Assembly (NCBI RefSeq): GCF_028736115.1
Contig: NZ_CP117877.1
Coordinates: forward strand, 1,116,001 to 1,180,000
Source of the DNA: Mucilaginibacter sp. KACC 22063
Lineage (GTDB): Bacteria > Bacteroidota > Bacteroidia > Sphingobacteriales > Sphingobacteriaceae
Direction: 5' to 3'
Length of the DNA: 64,000 bases
Positions 1-8,273 of this stretch are shown here, in pieces. Positions within the stretch are counted from its first letter, which is position 1. Each line of letters starts with the position of its first letter. The translations under genes and the position numbers were made by a program. Below the pieces are notes generated by a model. It worked only from the letters and a program-made list of their open reading frames with translations. It was not told the DNA's origin and did not search any database.

Positions 1-2595
1 TAAAGATACCAACTTTACATCGCCATTCATGGTGCCTTTCAAATGTACGCCCGCAGCCCTGGTTAATTGATCCAGCGTTACCATACTGAATTTATCAAAT
101 GATATGGTTAGTTTATCGGTATTATTTGAAGCGATAAAGCCGTTGATGTTAACTTTTTGCGTGCCGTTGGTCAGCTCAAAGTTTTCAATCTGAGTTTTAC
201 CATCCAGTAAACGGATACGCACTTGCTCATCGAGGTGCCATTTTTCGTTCTCCAGGATAACGTCCGAAGGTAACAGCTTCAATTTAGCTGTGGTGTCGCG
301 CCCAAATTCCACAAGACCGTAAAGGTCTAACTGGTTGATCGCGTTTTTATCAGACAGCTTAACGTTGAAATTAAGGCTGTCTTTTTTCAGGAAGTTGGTT
401 ACCGTAATGTTTTTAATGAACAAGCTATCAGTAAGATCAATCTTGCTAAGCGAAAGGTTGACACCCATAAACTGGTCTGATGTATTTTCGTCAATGATCA
501 GGTCATGGAAAACGGTTTTGCCATACTTCAGTGTCTTAATATAGCCGTTAAAGGTGGCTGTTTCTTTGGCAGAGTTAAACTGCCCGTTAAAAGTACCCTG
601 CTCAGGAATTTTTAAGTCGGGTGCAAAAAACGCGGCCACCGGATCCAGATTTTTGATTTGCATGCTAAACTCAAAGTTCTGCTGGCCAAACTTTGGGATT
701 TTAACATTTAATGACGGGATATATTTTTTAGCAACAGATTTAAAGTAGGCTGGTAATGTAGCTGGGTCGGCGTTGCCTTTCAGATCCGCATCCATTAAGG
801 TTGAACGCAGGCTGATATTCCGTTGATCTGCAAGTCCTTTTGCTGTTATGGCTATAGAATCTACAAGGTAGTTGTGTTGTGGCGTTACTATCCTGATTGG
901 CGTAAGGCTGATGTACCCTTGCAATGTTTTAAGCGTGCTGCCTTCAAAATGTGTTTTAAGCTGCGTGCTTAATGTAATTGTATCTTTAATTAAGCCAAGC
1001 GAACGTAAACGGGCTTCTGTAATTAACCCTTCGGCACTATAAACCGGGTTTTTAGGATTGAGGTCGAGGCCGCCTTTAAGGTCAAGCTTTACATTACGGT
1101 CACGCAGGGTAACTTTACCCTTTATGTTGTCATTCACAAACGAGCCGTTAACAGCAAGATTTTGGTACTGGTATTTGTTAAACACCAGGTAGTCGGCTTT
1201 AATATCCGCTTTGATGTTCAGGTTTTTCAGTTCGTCACCGCTGCCATTGATATCTGCCATTAATGTTGTACGGCCAAGCGAGCGTTGGTCTAACATTGTA
1301 CCCAAGTCGAAATTATATAAGGCTACCTTGCCTACATAGCCTGGTACTTTTTTGAAGGTAAGCTGAACATCCGGATCAAAACGGCCAAGGGCTGTTTTAA
1401 AAGTACCTGAGGTTTTAAAATTATCCTGTAACCCTTCCAGCTTGCCTGTAAAGTTGATGTTGCCAAATTTCGACAGAAACTCAGGTAGCTTCATTTTAGG
1501 ATCACCGGCAAAACGACCTAACAAAAAGTCTAAGTCGCGCTTATTGGTTGCCAGCTGATTGAAATTAAGATCCAGCCAGGTATGTTCCCAGTCTGGTAAT
1601 CCCTTTAAGCTAAAGTTGCCGCTTAGGTAAGTAGCCTGCCCGCCGGTAACGGTAAGGTGCCTGGCTTTAAGATGATTTACCTTACCGCTGATACGGCCGT
1701 TTAAACCAAGATCGAAACGTGTTTTATTAAGCGTACTGGTAAAATAAGCAACGTCTGAAGATGAAATGAACGAAGATTTAAAATCTGCATCCATGTATAC
1801 CTTGTTCTCAAAGTCATCGAAGTCATCAAACGATTTAAACTTCATCCGGAAGTAATCGCGCAAGCGGGTTTTGGGTGTTACTATGAAGAAGTTTTGCAGA
1901 AATATCTGGTTGGTATCAACGGTTGTACTGGCGGTTAGATTCTTAATATAAAAACCGCTTTTTTCTTTTAATGTAAGGTTTGATACACGGGCTTTAAACA
2001 AATGGTTTTTCAGATCAAGATTCCTGAAAACTGCACTTAGCTTACTTACGTCAACATCATTAAAGTTTACCTGATGTTTAAGAATGGTATTGTTTAATTG
2101 ATTTTTGTATCTAAAACGCAGGTTGTTAATAGTAATCTGATGAAAGTTAAGTGTCCAGGGCTTAGACTTTTTAGTGCTTTTGGGGCCTTTGTTAAAATAG
2201 TCTATAATGAATTTAAGGTTGCTTGTGCTATCCTTTAGTTTTTTGAGGTAAACAGAGCCGTTATCTAATACGATAGACTCGAAATTAATGGTGCGGGCAG
2301 GTACGCTGCTGAATATAGAAAACCTGTTTAGCTCAATCGTTAATTTCGGGGTGCGTAAAAGGGTATCGTGTTGCTTATCTAACACATATAGATCTTCTAA
2401 TACTACGCTTGAGAACGGTTTTATGTAAAGGCTTTTAATATCAACTTTTGTCTGCAGCTCTTTAGATAAATAAGCTGTTGCTTTTTTGGCTGCCCAGGTT
2501 TGTACTGGTTTGTATTGAAAAATGAGCAGTATTATACTTAGCACCAATAAGATGACCAATACAATACCTATCGCTATTTTGAGTACTTTTTTAAT
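1..2595 (-). CDS. TamB-like translocation/assembly module protein (AsmA superfamily), 3' end beyond window
   Basis: An open frame of about 865 codons runs from near 2595 off the left edge, so the C-terminal TamB domain is not seen. The protein starts with a basic stretch and one membrane helix (about residues 5-27), then shows long repetitive beta-rich sequence with many phrases of the type LKGN, VNFND, DLKGG and LQGYISL, as in TamB/AsmA proteins. These span the periplasm and are linked to lipid transport or outer-membrane protein assembly. The start is a problem: a stop lies in frame about 10 codons upstream and no ATG, GTG or TTG gives a normal N-terminus. An ATT at 2595-2593 would give MKKVLKIAIG and a complete membrane anchor; a TTG at 2559 would cut off the basic residues. 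The gene is divergent from tsaD and their 5' ends nearly touch. Confidence 0.8.
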   Translation of the reverse strand, partial: MKKVLKIAIGIVLVILLVLSIILLIFQYKPVQTWAAKKATAYLSKELQTKVDIKSLYIKPFSSVVLEDLYVLDKQHDTLLRTPKLTIELNRFSIFSSVPARTINFESIVLDNGSVYLKKLKDSTSNLKFIIDYFNKGPKSTKKSKPWTLNFHQITINNLRFRYKNQLNNTILKHQVNFNDVDVSKLSAVFRNLDLKNHLFKARVSNLTLKEKSGFYIKNLTASTTVDTNQIFLQNFFIVTPKTRLRDYFRMKFKSFDDFDDFENKVYMDADFKSSFISSSDVAYFTSTLNKTRFDLGLNGRISGKVNHLKARHLTVTGGQATYLSGNFSLKGLPDWEHTWLDLNFNQLATNKRDLDFLLGRFAGDPKMKLPEFLSKFGNINFTGKLEGLQDNFKTSGTFKTALGRFDPDVQLTFKKVPGYVGKVALYNFDLGTMLDQRSLGRTTLMADINGSGDELKNLNIKADIKADYLVFNKYQYQNLAVNGSFVNDNIKGKVTLRDRNVKLDLKGGLDLNPKNPVYSAEGLITEARLRSLGLIKDTITLSTQLKTHFEGSTLKTLQGYISLTPIRIVTPQHNYLVDSIAITAKGLADQRNISLRSTLMDADLKGNADPATLPAYFKSVAKKYIPSLNVKIPKFGQQNFEFSMQIKNLDPVAAFFAPDLKIPEQGTFNGQFNSAKETATFNGYIKTLKYGKTVFHDLIIDENTSDQFMGVNLSLSKIDLTDSLFIKNITVTNFLKKDSLNFNVKLSDKNAINQLDLYGLVEFGRDTTAKLKLLPSDVILENEKWHLDEQVRIRLLDGKTQIENFELTNGTQKVNINGFIASNNTDKLTISFDKFSMVTLDQLTRAAGVHLKGTMNGDVKLVSL

Positions 2596-2602
2596 AACTT
2601 TG
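2595..2602 (+). promoter_or_regulatory. Probable -7 element of the tsaD promoter
   Basis: TAACTTTG fits the Bacteroidota TAnnTTTG element and lies 17 bases before the tsaD GTG. No good -33 TTTG was found at the right distance, and the site overlaps the presumed 5' end of the divergent TamB-like gene. Confidence 0.4.
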
Positions 2603-2619
2603 CAGTTTAAAACGTAATT

Positions 2620-3621
2620 GTGCCTGTAATATTAGGAATCGAATCTTCTTGTGATGAAACTTCTGCGGCTATCTGCGCAGATGGTATCATGTTAAGCAAT
2701 ATTATTGCCAATCAAACCATCCATGAAAAATATGGTGGCGTAGTGCCCGAACTTGCGTCGCGCGTGCATCAGCAAAATATTATTCCTGCAGTACAACAAG
2801 CAATATTTAACGCGAAAATAAACAAAAATGATATTGATGCGGTAGCTTTTACACGCGGCCCCGGACTTTTAGGTTCATTATTGGTAGGCGTGTCATTTGC
2901 CAAGGCTTTTGCACTGGCTCAAAATATCCCGCTTATTGATATTAACCACATGCAGGCCCATGTGCTTGCCCATTTTATTGGTGATCATAAACCCGAATTT
3001 CCGTTCTTATGCCTTACCGTATCAGGCGGCCATACGCAAATTGTACTGGTGAAGGATTATTTTGATATGGAGATCATTGGACAGACGCAAGACGATGCAG
3101 CAGGGGAGGCCTTAGATAAAACGAGTAAAGTGTTGGGACTGCCATACCCCGGCGGCCCGCTCATTGATAAATATGCACGCTTGGGCAACCCGAATGCTTA
3201 TCATTTCCCTGAGCCGCAAATACCCGGATATGATTTTAGTTTCAGCGGATTGAAAACAGCTATCCTTTATTTTATCAGGGATAATGAAAAGTTAAATCCA
3301 GATTTTAAAGAAGAGCACATGGCTGATATTTGTGCCTCTGTTGAAAAACGGATCACAACAATCTTACTAAATAAGTTGAAGAAAGCGGCTAAGGACTATG
3401 GTGTTAATGCAATAGCGCTTGCCGGTGGGGTTTCGGCTAATACAGGATTAAGGCAAGGCATACAACAACTGGCAGATGAGCAGGGTTGGAAAAGTTTTAT
3501 CCCGGCATTTCAATACTGTACAGATAATGCCGGCATGATTGCTATTGCCGGTTATCATAAATATTTAAAAGGTGAATTTGTAAGCCAGGAAGTAGCGCCG
3601 CTTGCAAGGATGCCTTTCTGA
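2620..3621 (+). CDS. tsaD: tRNA N6-adenosine threonylcarbamoyltransferase
   Basis: 333 residues, the usual TsaD length. It transfers the threonylcarbamoyl group to A37 of tRNAs that read ANN codons, together with TsaB and TsaE. The N-terminus has the ASKHA signature GIESSCDET (6-14), the metal ligands H110 and H114 in INHMQAHVLAH, the glycine-rich SGGHTQ (135-140) and a C-terminal YCTDNAGM with the third ligand Asp near residue 303. The start is GTG at 2620, because the conserved VILGIESSC begins at once and no ATG lies in frame upstream. It is divergent from the TamB-like gene. Cytoplasmic. Confidence 0.97.
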   Translation: MPVILGIESSCDETSAAICADGIMLSNIIANQTIHEKYGGVVPELASRVHQQNIIPAVQQAIFNAKINKNDIDAVAFTRGPGLLGSLLVGVSFAKAFALAQNIPLIDINHMQAHVLAHFIGDHKPEFPFLCLTVSGGHTQIVLVKDYFDMEIIGQTQDDAAGEALDKTSKVLGLPYPGGPLIDKYARLGNPNAYHFPEPQIPGYDFSFSGLKTAILYFIRDNEKLNPDFKEEHMADICASVEKRITTILLNKLKKAAKDYGVNAIALAGGVSANTGLRQGIQQLADEQGWKSFIPAFQYCTDNAGMIAIAGYHKYLKGEFVSQEVAPLARMPF

Positions 3622-3681
3622 AAATTAACCATATGAGCTGGGTTATATATGTAACTCACTCATTAATAACTCAACACTACT

Positions 3682-3852
3682 ATGAGCGGAGCTTCTCTGA
3701 TATTCTGGATTGTATTTGCCATTCCACTTTTTGTATTCCTGATATGGGTAATGAAACAGGACAAGAAAAAGGGAACGATAGGGCTTATTGTAGTTATTGC
3801 AACAATTTTAATTGCTGTAATCTATATGTACGCCCGCACGGGTGGGAAGTAG
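3682..3852 (+). CDS. Small two-helix membrane protein
   Basis: A 56-residue reading frame begins at ATG 3682, 60 bases after tsaD. It reads as helix (about 5-24), a basic cytoplasmic-type loop KQDKKKG (25-31), helix (about 32-50) and a short tail ARTGGK. The hydrophobic pattern and charged loop are what a real hairpin membrane protein looks like. A longer frame overlapping it in another register lacks any such pattern and is treated as a shadow. Probably co-transcribed with tsaD. Function unknown. Confidence 0.6.
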   Translation: MSGASLIFWIVFAIPLFVFLIWVMKQDKKKGTIGLIVVIATILIAVIYMYARTGGK

Positions 3853-3872
3853 TCTTACTATAAACCTTTTTT

Positions 3873-3980
3873 GTCATTCGTCGGCATACGGAGAAACAAT
3901 CCCCTACATGCTATTCCAACTTACAAGGTTTTTGCTCGGCTAAACGGTGATTGCTTCATCGCTTTGCTCTTCGCAATGAC
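3873..3980. repeat. Inverted pair of degenerate palindromic repeat units
   Basis: The left end reads GTCATTCGTCGG...GAAACAATC and the right end GTGATTGCTTC...TTCGCAATGAC, an imperfect inverted repeat of about 108 bases. The right half recurs at 47921-47961 with the same outer bases (GTGATTGCTTCATC and CTTCGCAATGAC) and a different centre. This looks like a dispersed REP/MITE-type element between the small membrane protein and recA. Confidence 0.6.
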
Positions 3981-4009
3981 GATCAACTCTATAATAATGT
4001 AAAAACAAC

Positions 4010-4035
4010 AAAGGCCACCTTTTGAGGCAGCCTTT
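4010..4035 (-). terminator. recA terminator
   Basis: On the minus strand AAAGGC pairs with GCCTTT, with an inner CCT/AGG, and a T-rich stretch follows, 28 bases after the recA stop. Confidence 0.75.
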
Positions 4036-4062
4036 CGTTATTTTATATGCTAATCAAATGTA

Positions 4063-5070
4063 TTATGCTTCTGCAAGACTTTCGCCGGTAACAGTTGCTT
4101 TGATTTTAGCTTCCAGTTCTTCTGCAAGTTCCGGGTTGTCTAATATTAATTGCTTAACAGCATCGCGGCCCTGACCTAAGCGGGTTTCGCCATAGCTGAA
4201 CCATGAGCCTGCTTTTTTAATGATGTTGTAATCAACACCTAAGTCTATGATCTCGCCAGATTTAGAAATACCTTCACCAAACATAATGTCAAACTCGGCA
4301 ATACGGAACGGAGGCGCAACTTTGTTTTTAACGATCTTCACTTTAACGCGGTTACCAGAAACCTCGTCGCTGTCCTTAATTTGTGATATACGGCGAACGT
4401 CTAAACGTACCGAAGCGTAAAATTTAAGGGCGTTACCACCGGTAGTAGTTTCAGGGTTACCAAACATTACACCGATCTTCTCACGTAACTGGTTGATGAA
4501 GATACAGCAGCAGCCGGTTTTGTTGATGGTACCGGTAAGCTTACGCAATGCCTGAGACATTAAACGCGCCTGTAAACCCATTTTAGAATCGCCCATTTCA
4601 CCTTCGATCTCACCTTTAGGAACCAAGGCCGCAACTGAGTCGATAACAATAATATCGATAGCGCCCGAACGGATCAGGTTATCGGCAATCTCTAATGCCT
4701 GTTCACCATTGTCTGGTTGTGAAATTAAAAGGTTCTCTACATCTACGCCAAGTTTTTTAGCATAGAAGCGATCGAAAGCATGCTCTGCATCAATAAATGC
4801 TGCTATGCCGCCTTTTTTCTGGCACTCTGCAATAGCATGGATAGCCAGGGTTGTTTTACCGGATGACTCCGGACCATATATTTCTACGATACGGCCTTTA
4901 GGCAAGCCGCCAATTCCTAATGCAACATCTAAACTAATTGAACCAGTTGAAATGGCTTCCATCGGTTCAATCACGTTGTCGCCCAATTTCATTATGGTTC
5001 CTTTGCCATACGACTTTTCCAGCTTATCAAGCGTAAGCTGCAATGCTTTCAATTTATCTGCGTTACTCAT
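4063..5070 (-). CDS. recA: Recombinase RecA
   Basis: 335 residues. RecA is the ATP-dependent strand-exchange protein and co-protease for LexA-type repressors. The Walker A motif GPESSGKT is at 66-73, followed by the conserved FIDAEHAFD segment, the Walker B-like [10 protein letters not shown], and the L1 and L2 loop regions GEMGD and [22 protein letters not shown]. The C-terminal domain ends in acidic residues. It stands alone, with its own terminator at 4010-4035 and a probable -7 element upstream. No LexA-type box was recognised. Confidence 0.99.
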   Translation of the reverse strand: MSNADKLKALQLTLDKLEKSYGKGTIMKLGDNVIEPMEAISTGSISLDVALGIGGLPKGRIVEIYGPESSGKTTLAIHAIAECQKKGGIAAFIDAEHAFDRFYAKKLGVDVENLLISQPDNGEQALEIADNLIRSGAIDIIVIDSVAALVPKGEIEGEMGDSKMGLQARLMSQALRKLTGTINKTGCCCIFINQLREKIGVMFGNPETTTGGNALKFYASVRLDVRRISQIKDSDEVSGNRVKVKIVKNKVAPPFRIAEFDIMFGEGISKSGEIIDLGVDYNIIKKAGSWFSYGETRLGQGRDAVKQLILDNPELAEELEAKIKATVTGESLAEA

Positions 5071-5087
5071 CTTAATGTATCTTGAGA

Positions 5088-5095
5088 CAAATATA
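5088..5095 (-). promoter_or_regulatory. recA -7 promoter element
   Basis: The minus strand reads TATATTTG (TAnnTTTG), 17 bases before the recA ATG. The -33 position is AT-rich with only a TTTA match. The rest of the 241-base gap to the next gene shows no other clear structure. Confidence 0.5.
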
Positions 5096-5311
5096 ATATT
5101 ATTTAATTAAATGCTAAAAAAATTAGTAATTATTTTTTAGTTATTTTGAAGTTGTACAGAAATTAACAAAAGCTTTAATCAGTACGCACTTGGTGGCTTC
5201 AATTTATAACGGTTTGAATTATTAATTTTACGTTAGTAAACTTACTTAAGATTATAGCATCAATCAAATATCTTTATCAACAATAGAATTCATTCTTTTC
5301 GCTCCGACACA

Positions 5312-6370
5312 ATGAAAGCTACATTTATCTTAATAGTTTCAGTTTTGCTTCTTAGTTGTAAAGCAAATAGTCAACAACAGAAAAATTATTTTGATTTTGT
5401 TATTGAAGGGGATCATTTAGTTGCGTTAACAGATAGCGGAGAGTTAAATATATTTGATACCAAAAGCAACAACTGCATAGACAAGGACATAAAAACAGAT
5501 ACAGCAATAATTGCAGTTACTGTAAATAATCATAATCAAATTATTGTAGCAGATGCAAACAATATTATAAAGAAGTATGATCTAACAAAGCATAAATTTA
5601 AAATTATAGAAGAAGCCCAAGCAGACATCTATAGTTTAGTTTGTAACTCTAAAAATAAAATATTTGCTGTTACAACTGAAGGTATAGAAGATGTAGCAAC
5701 AAAAAATATTTATCCATTTGACAGAAAATATCTTTTAAACAAGCAAATATTCAGAGCACGTAAACCATCTGCAGTATTTATGGATAAAGATGATAAGTTA
5801 TGGTTGGGTTATGCTTACGGCGAATGGGGCGGAAATTTGTTAGTCTTCAATACAGGCACGCATAAATTTATTAAAGTAGTTGAAGCTTCTAAAGTAGAAG
5901 TACTGCCCGTGAAGTCAATTTTTAGTGATAATGCAGTGATTTATCTTTCCCTGGGATTGCAGCACATGCTAACTTCAGGAAGCATTGATAAAATAACAGA
6001 TAAAAAGTATTCAACTGTATTTGGTAGTGAATCTCATTGGAAGGAATATTCTGAAGGAAATAAGATTGTGAGAAAGATGGATGCTGGTGAATACATAGGC
6101 CCTGCAACATTTAATAATTCGGACGGTCGAATTTACTTTTACAGCCAAAATGGTTTGTTTAGTGGTAACCCCAAAGATGATCTTTCAAAGATTCAAAACT
6201 GGGAGAAAATAACGAATCTGCAATTTCATTGGAGCTATGGTCAACCCGATGCTGTTGGTTCGCCAATGAATGTTTTAAAAATGCAATTTAAAAATAGCAT
6301 GCTTTATATCTTAACTCAAAATGATGGCATAGTGGCTTGGGATGGTAAGGCTGTTAAATCTATAAATTAG
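5312..6370 (+). CDS. Predicted lipoprotein with beta-propeller-like repeats, unknown function
   Basis: 352 residues. The N-terminus is a signal peptide ending in a lipobox, LLSC with Cys16, so the mature protein should be lipid-anchored in the cell envelope. The rest has short repeated strands of the kind 'GDHLVALTDSGELNIFDTKSN', 'NNIIKKYDLTKH' and 'DKLWLGYAYGEWGGNLLVFNTGTHKF', typical of WD or two-component-sensor-type propellers. No catalytic motif was recognised. The gene is more AT-rich than recA and nth beside it, so it may be an acquired single gene. Its last 11 bases overlap the end of the convergent nth gene. Confidence 0.75.
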   Translation: MKATFILIVSVLLLSCKANSQQQKNYFDFVIEGDHLVALTDSGELNIFDTKSNNCIDKDIKTDTAIIAVTVNNHNQIIVADANNIIKKYDLTKHKFKIIEEAQADIYSLVCNSKNKIFAVTTEGIEDVATKNIYPFDRKYLLNKQIFRARKPSAVFMDKDDKLWLGYAYGEWGGNLLVFNTGTHKFIKVVEASKVEVLPVKSIFSDNAVIYLSLGLQHMLTSGSIDKITDKKYSTVFGSESHWKEYSEGNKIVRKMDAGEYIGPATFNNSDGRIYFYSQNGLFSGNPKDDLSKIQNWEKITNLQFHWSYGQPDAVGSPMNVLKMQFKNSMLYILTQNDGIVAWDGKAVKSIN

Positions 6371-7127
6371 AATCTTTATCCACACTCAGTTTCTTCAATG
6401 CCTTATGCGTAGCAGCATTCTGCTTTTTCTTTTTGGCAGCTTCCAGTTTTTTCTGTTGGGCTATTGCTGCTTTTAACAAGGCAGATTCTGTATTCGCTCT
6501 TTCATAGTATCTGCAAAAATGAGTTAACGGGCAAATTTCACATTTAGGCCGGCGTGCCAGGCAAATATAACGGCCATGCAATATCAACCAATGATGGGCA
6601 ATGCCTAAGGTTGATTTCGGCAGGTGTTCCATCAACTGCCTTTCAACCGCCAGTGGTGTACGCGCATTAGTGGTTAAACCGATTCTGTTGGCCACGCGAA
6701 ACACGTGGGTATCTACCGCTATCGCGGGGACATCAAAAATTACCGATACGATAACGTTGGCAGTTTTGCGGCCTACGCCAGGCAGTTTTTGCAATTCTTC
6801 GTGGCTGGCAGGTACTTCGCCATTGTACTTTTCTATCAGCATTTTGGCCATACCGCTCAGGTGCTTGGCTTTATTGTTAGGATAGCTTACACTGCGGATG
6901 TAGGAAAATATCTCTTCCACAGAAGCGGCTGCCATGCTTTCTGCATCCGGAAAGCGCTCGAATAGTGCAGGGGTTATCTGGTTAATGCGCTTATCGGTGC
7001 ATTGCGCCGATAGTATAACCGCCACCAATAGCTCAAAAGGATTAGAGTAATGCAGCTCGGTTACGGCATTAGGCTGGTTTTTCGAGAAATAATCAACGAA
7101 TAGTTTGTAGCGTTCCTGCTTTAGCAT
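6360..7127 (-). CDS. nth: Endonuclease III
   Basis: 255 residues. This DNA glycosylase/AP lyase removes oxidised pyrimidines in base excision repair. The helix-hairpin-helix LPGVGRKTAN (115-124) contains the catalytic Lys121; Asp139 lies in AVDTHVFRVANRI; the 4Fe-4S cluster ligands are C189, C196, C199 and C205 with C-x6-C-x2-C-x5-C spacing. Compared with the 211-residue E. coli enzyme it carries a C-terminal tail of about 45 residues, rich in Lys, Ala and Gln, likely disordered. Convergent with the lipoprotein gene, with an 11-base overlap. Confidence 0.97.
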   Translation of the reverse strand: MLKQERYKLFVDYFSKNQPNAVTELHYSNPFELLVAVILSAQCTDKRINQITPALFERFPDAESMAAASVEEIFSYIRSVSYPNNKAKHLSGMAKMLIEKYNGEVPASHEELQKLPGVGRKTANVIVSVIFDVPAIAVDTHVFRVANRIGLTTNARTPLAVERQLMEHLPKSTLGIAHHWLILHGRYICLARRPKCEICPLTHFCRYYERANTESALLKAAIAQQKKLEAAKKKKQNAATHKALKKLSVDKDSNL

Positions 7128-7138
7128 TTGGCAAAGAT

Positions 7139-7170
7139 AAAAAGAGCCCTTTATGCAAAGGGCTCTTTTT
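7139..7170 (-). terminator. Strong terminator between the 68-residue gene and nth
   Basis: AAAGAGCCCTTT and AAAGGGCTCTTT form a perfect 12-base stem around ATGC, with A and T runs on each side. It closes the sigma-factor transcription unit on the minus strand. Confidence 0.85.
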
Positions 7171-7178
7171 TCAAATCA

Positions 7179-7385
7179 TTAACGTAAACTCTTGGAATAG
7201 GCGAGTATGTTATGAATTGTTTGCAGATTTGGCTTTAATCTTAATTTGTCCAAATCGGTACGGATGGCATGATAAAACATCAATTCATCAGCATCCAGGT
7301 TTTCGATAACACTCAAATTTTCCATAGCTTCCTGGTTATTGATTACATTTAAAGTAGTTGTAGAAGTTTCACCCATAAGCTTCAT
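7179..7385 (-). CDS. Small protein encoded behind an ECF sigma factor, unknown function
   Basis: 68 residues, or 65 if translation starts at the second Met (MGETSTTTL). Acidic middle (NLDADELMFYH) and a basic C-terminal part (DKLRLKPNLQTIHNILAYSKSLR). No membrane segment. It lies 70 bases downstream of the ECF sigma gene, on the same strand and before a strong terminator, so the two are probably transcribed together. It is too short and lacks a helix for a classical membrane anti-sigma factor; a role in controlling the sigma factor is inferred from position only. Confidence 0.65.
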   Translation of the reverse strand: MKLMGETSTTTLNVINNQEAMENLSVIENLDADELMFYHAIRTDLDKLRLKPNLQTIHNILAYSKSLR

Positions 7386-7455
7386 TAAATTTGTAATACA
7401 ATATACAAACGCAATGGCTTACAAGTTTATTTTAGATAAATAAAAAATATTTTAT

Positions 7456-8040
7456 CTAATTCTTCAGGCTCAACTCTTTAGTTTGCATCATTTTACGCAG
7501 GTTATTAAGGGCATACCGCATGCGGCCCAAAGCTGTGTTTATGCTTACGTCGGTTATGTCGGCTATCTCTTTAAAGCTGAGGTCGCCATAGTGGCGCATA
7601 ATCAGTACTTCTTTCTGCTCGGCAGGTAGTAGCTGTATCAGCGATTTAAGGTCTTTATGCGTTTGCTCGCGTACCATACGGTCTTCGGTGCTCTCGTCAT
7701 AATGGCCTAAAACCTCAAAAATATCAAAGTCTTCACCATTGCTTACCAAAGGTGTGCGCTTCTCCCGACGGAAATGGTCAATCACAAGGTTATGACCAAT
7801 ACGGGTTACCCATGGCAAAAACTTGCCTTCCTCGTTGTATTTACCAGCTTTAAGGGTATTTATCACTTTAATAAAGGTATCCTGAAAGATATCTTCGGCA
7901 AGATATTCGTCTTTTACCAGTAAATAAATGGAAGTATATATTTTAGATTGGTATCTGCGGATTAATTCCACCAAGCCACCCTCGTCTCCTGCTATATATA
8001 GATGGATTAATTCCTGATCACTTTTCAATTGAAAATCCAT
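7456..8040 (-). CDS. RNA polymerase ECF-type sigma factor
   Basis: 194 residues. Region 2 shows EYLAEDIFQDTFIKVINTL and a -10 recognition segment ending FLPWVTRIGHNLVIDHFRREKR; region 4 shows LPAEQKEVLIMRHYGDLSFKEIA and the helix-turn-helix DVSINTALGRMRYAL. The order and length match sigma-70 family group 4 proteins. The start at 8040 places region 2 correctly. Upstream (about 8060) the minus strand has TTG, 21 bases, then TAAGTTTA, one base off the usual promoter. The 233-base gap to uvrA holds no other feature I can name. No anti-sigma factor gene of the FecR type is adjacent. Confidence 0.93.
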   Translation of the reverse strand: MDFQLKSDQELIHLYIAGDEGGLVELIRRYQSKIYTSIYLLVKDEYLAEDIFQDTFIKVINTLKAGKYNEEGKFLPWVTRIGHNLVIDHFRREKRTPLVSNGEDFDIFEVLGHYDESTEDRMVREQTHKDLKSLIQLLPAEQKEVLIMRHYGDLSFKEIADITDVSINTALGRMRYALNNLRKMMQTKELSLKN

Positions 8041-8273
8041 AGAACTGCTACTTTAAACTTAGTTAAATAATTACGTTTTGTTCAAGTAAAGTTCTAATCT
8101 ATAGGGGCTCCTTTGTTTTTAAAAGATTTTGTATACCAAATAAAGCAAAAGTTCAGTTAAGAAACAAATATTTTTTCAATCTGTTAACTGTCAATTTCGG
8201 TCCCTGTATTTGGAATATGCTAAATCTTTTAGGATTTTTGCAAACTCCTTTAAAGCATTGAGCAAACTCACCA

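Noticed and set aside
3633..3863. 76-codon frame after tsaD
   Set aside because: Composition is not protein-like (many Cys, His and Asn, no pattern) and it overlaps the convincing two-helix membrane protein at 3682-3852 in another register.
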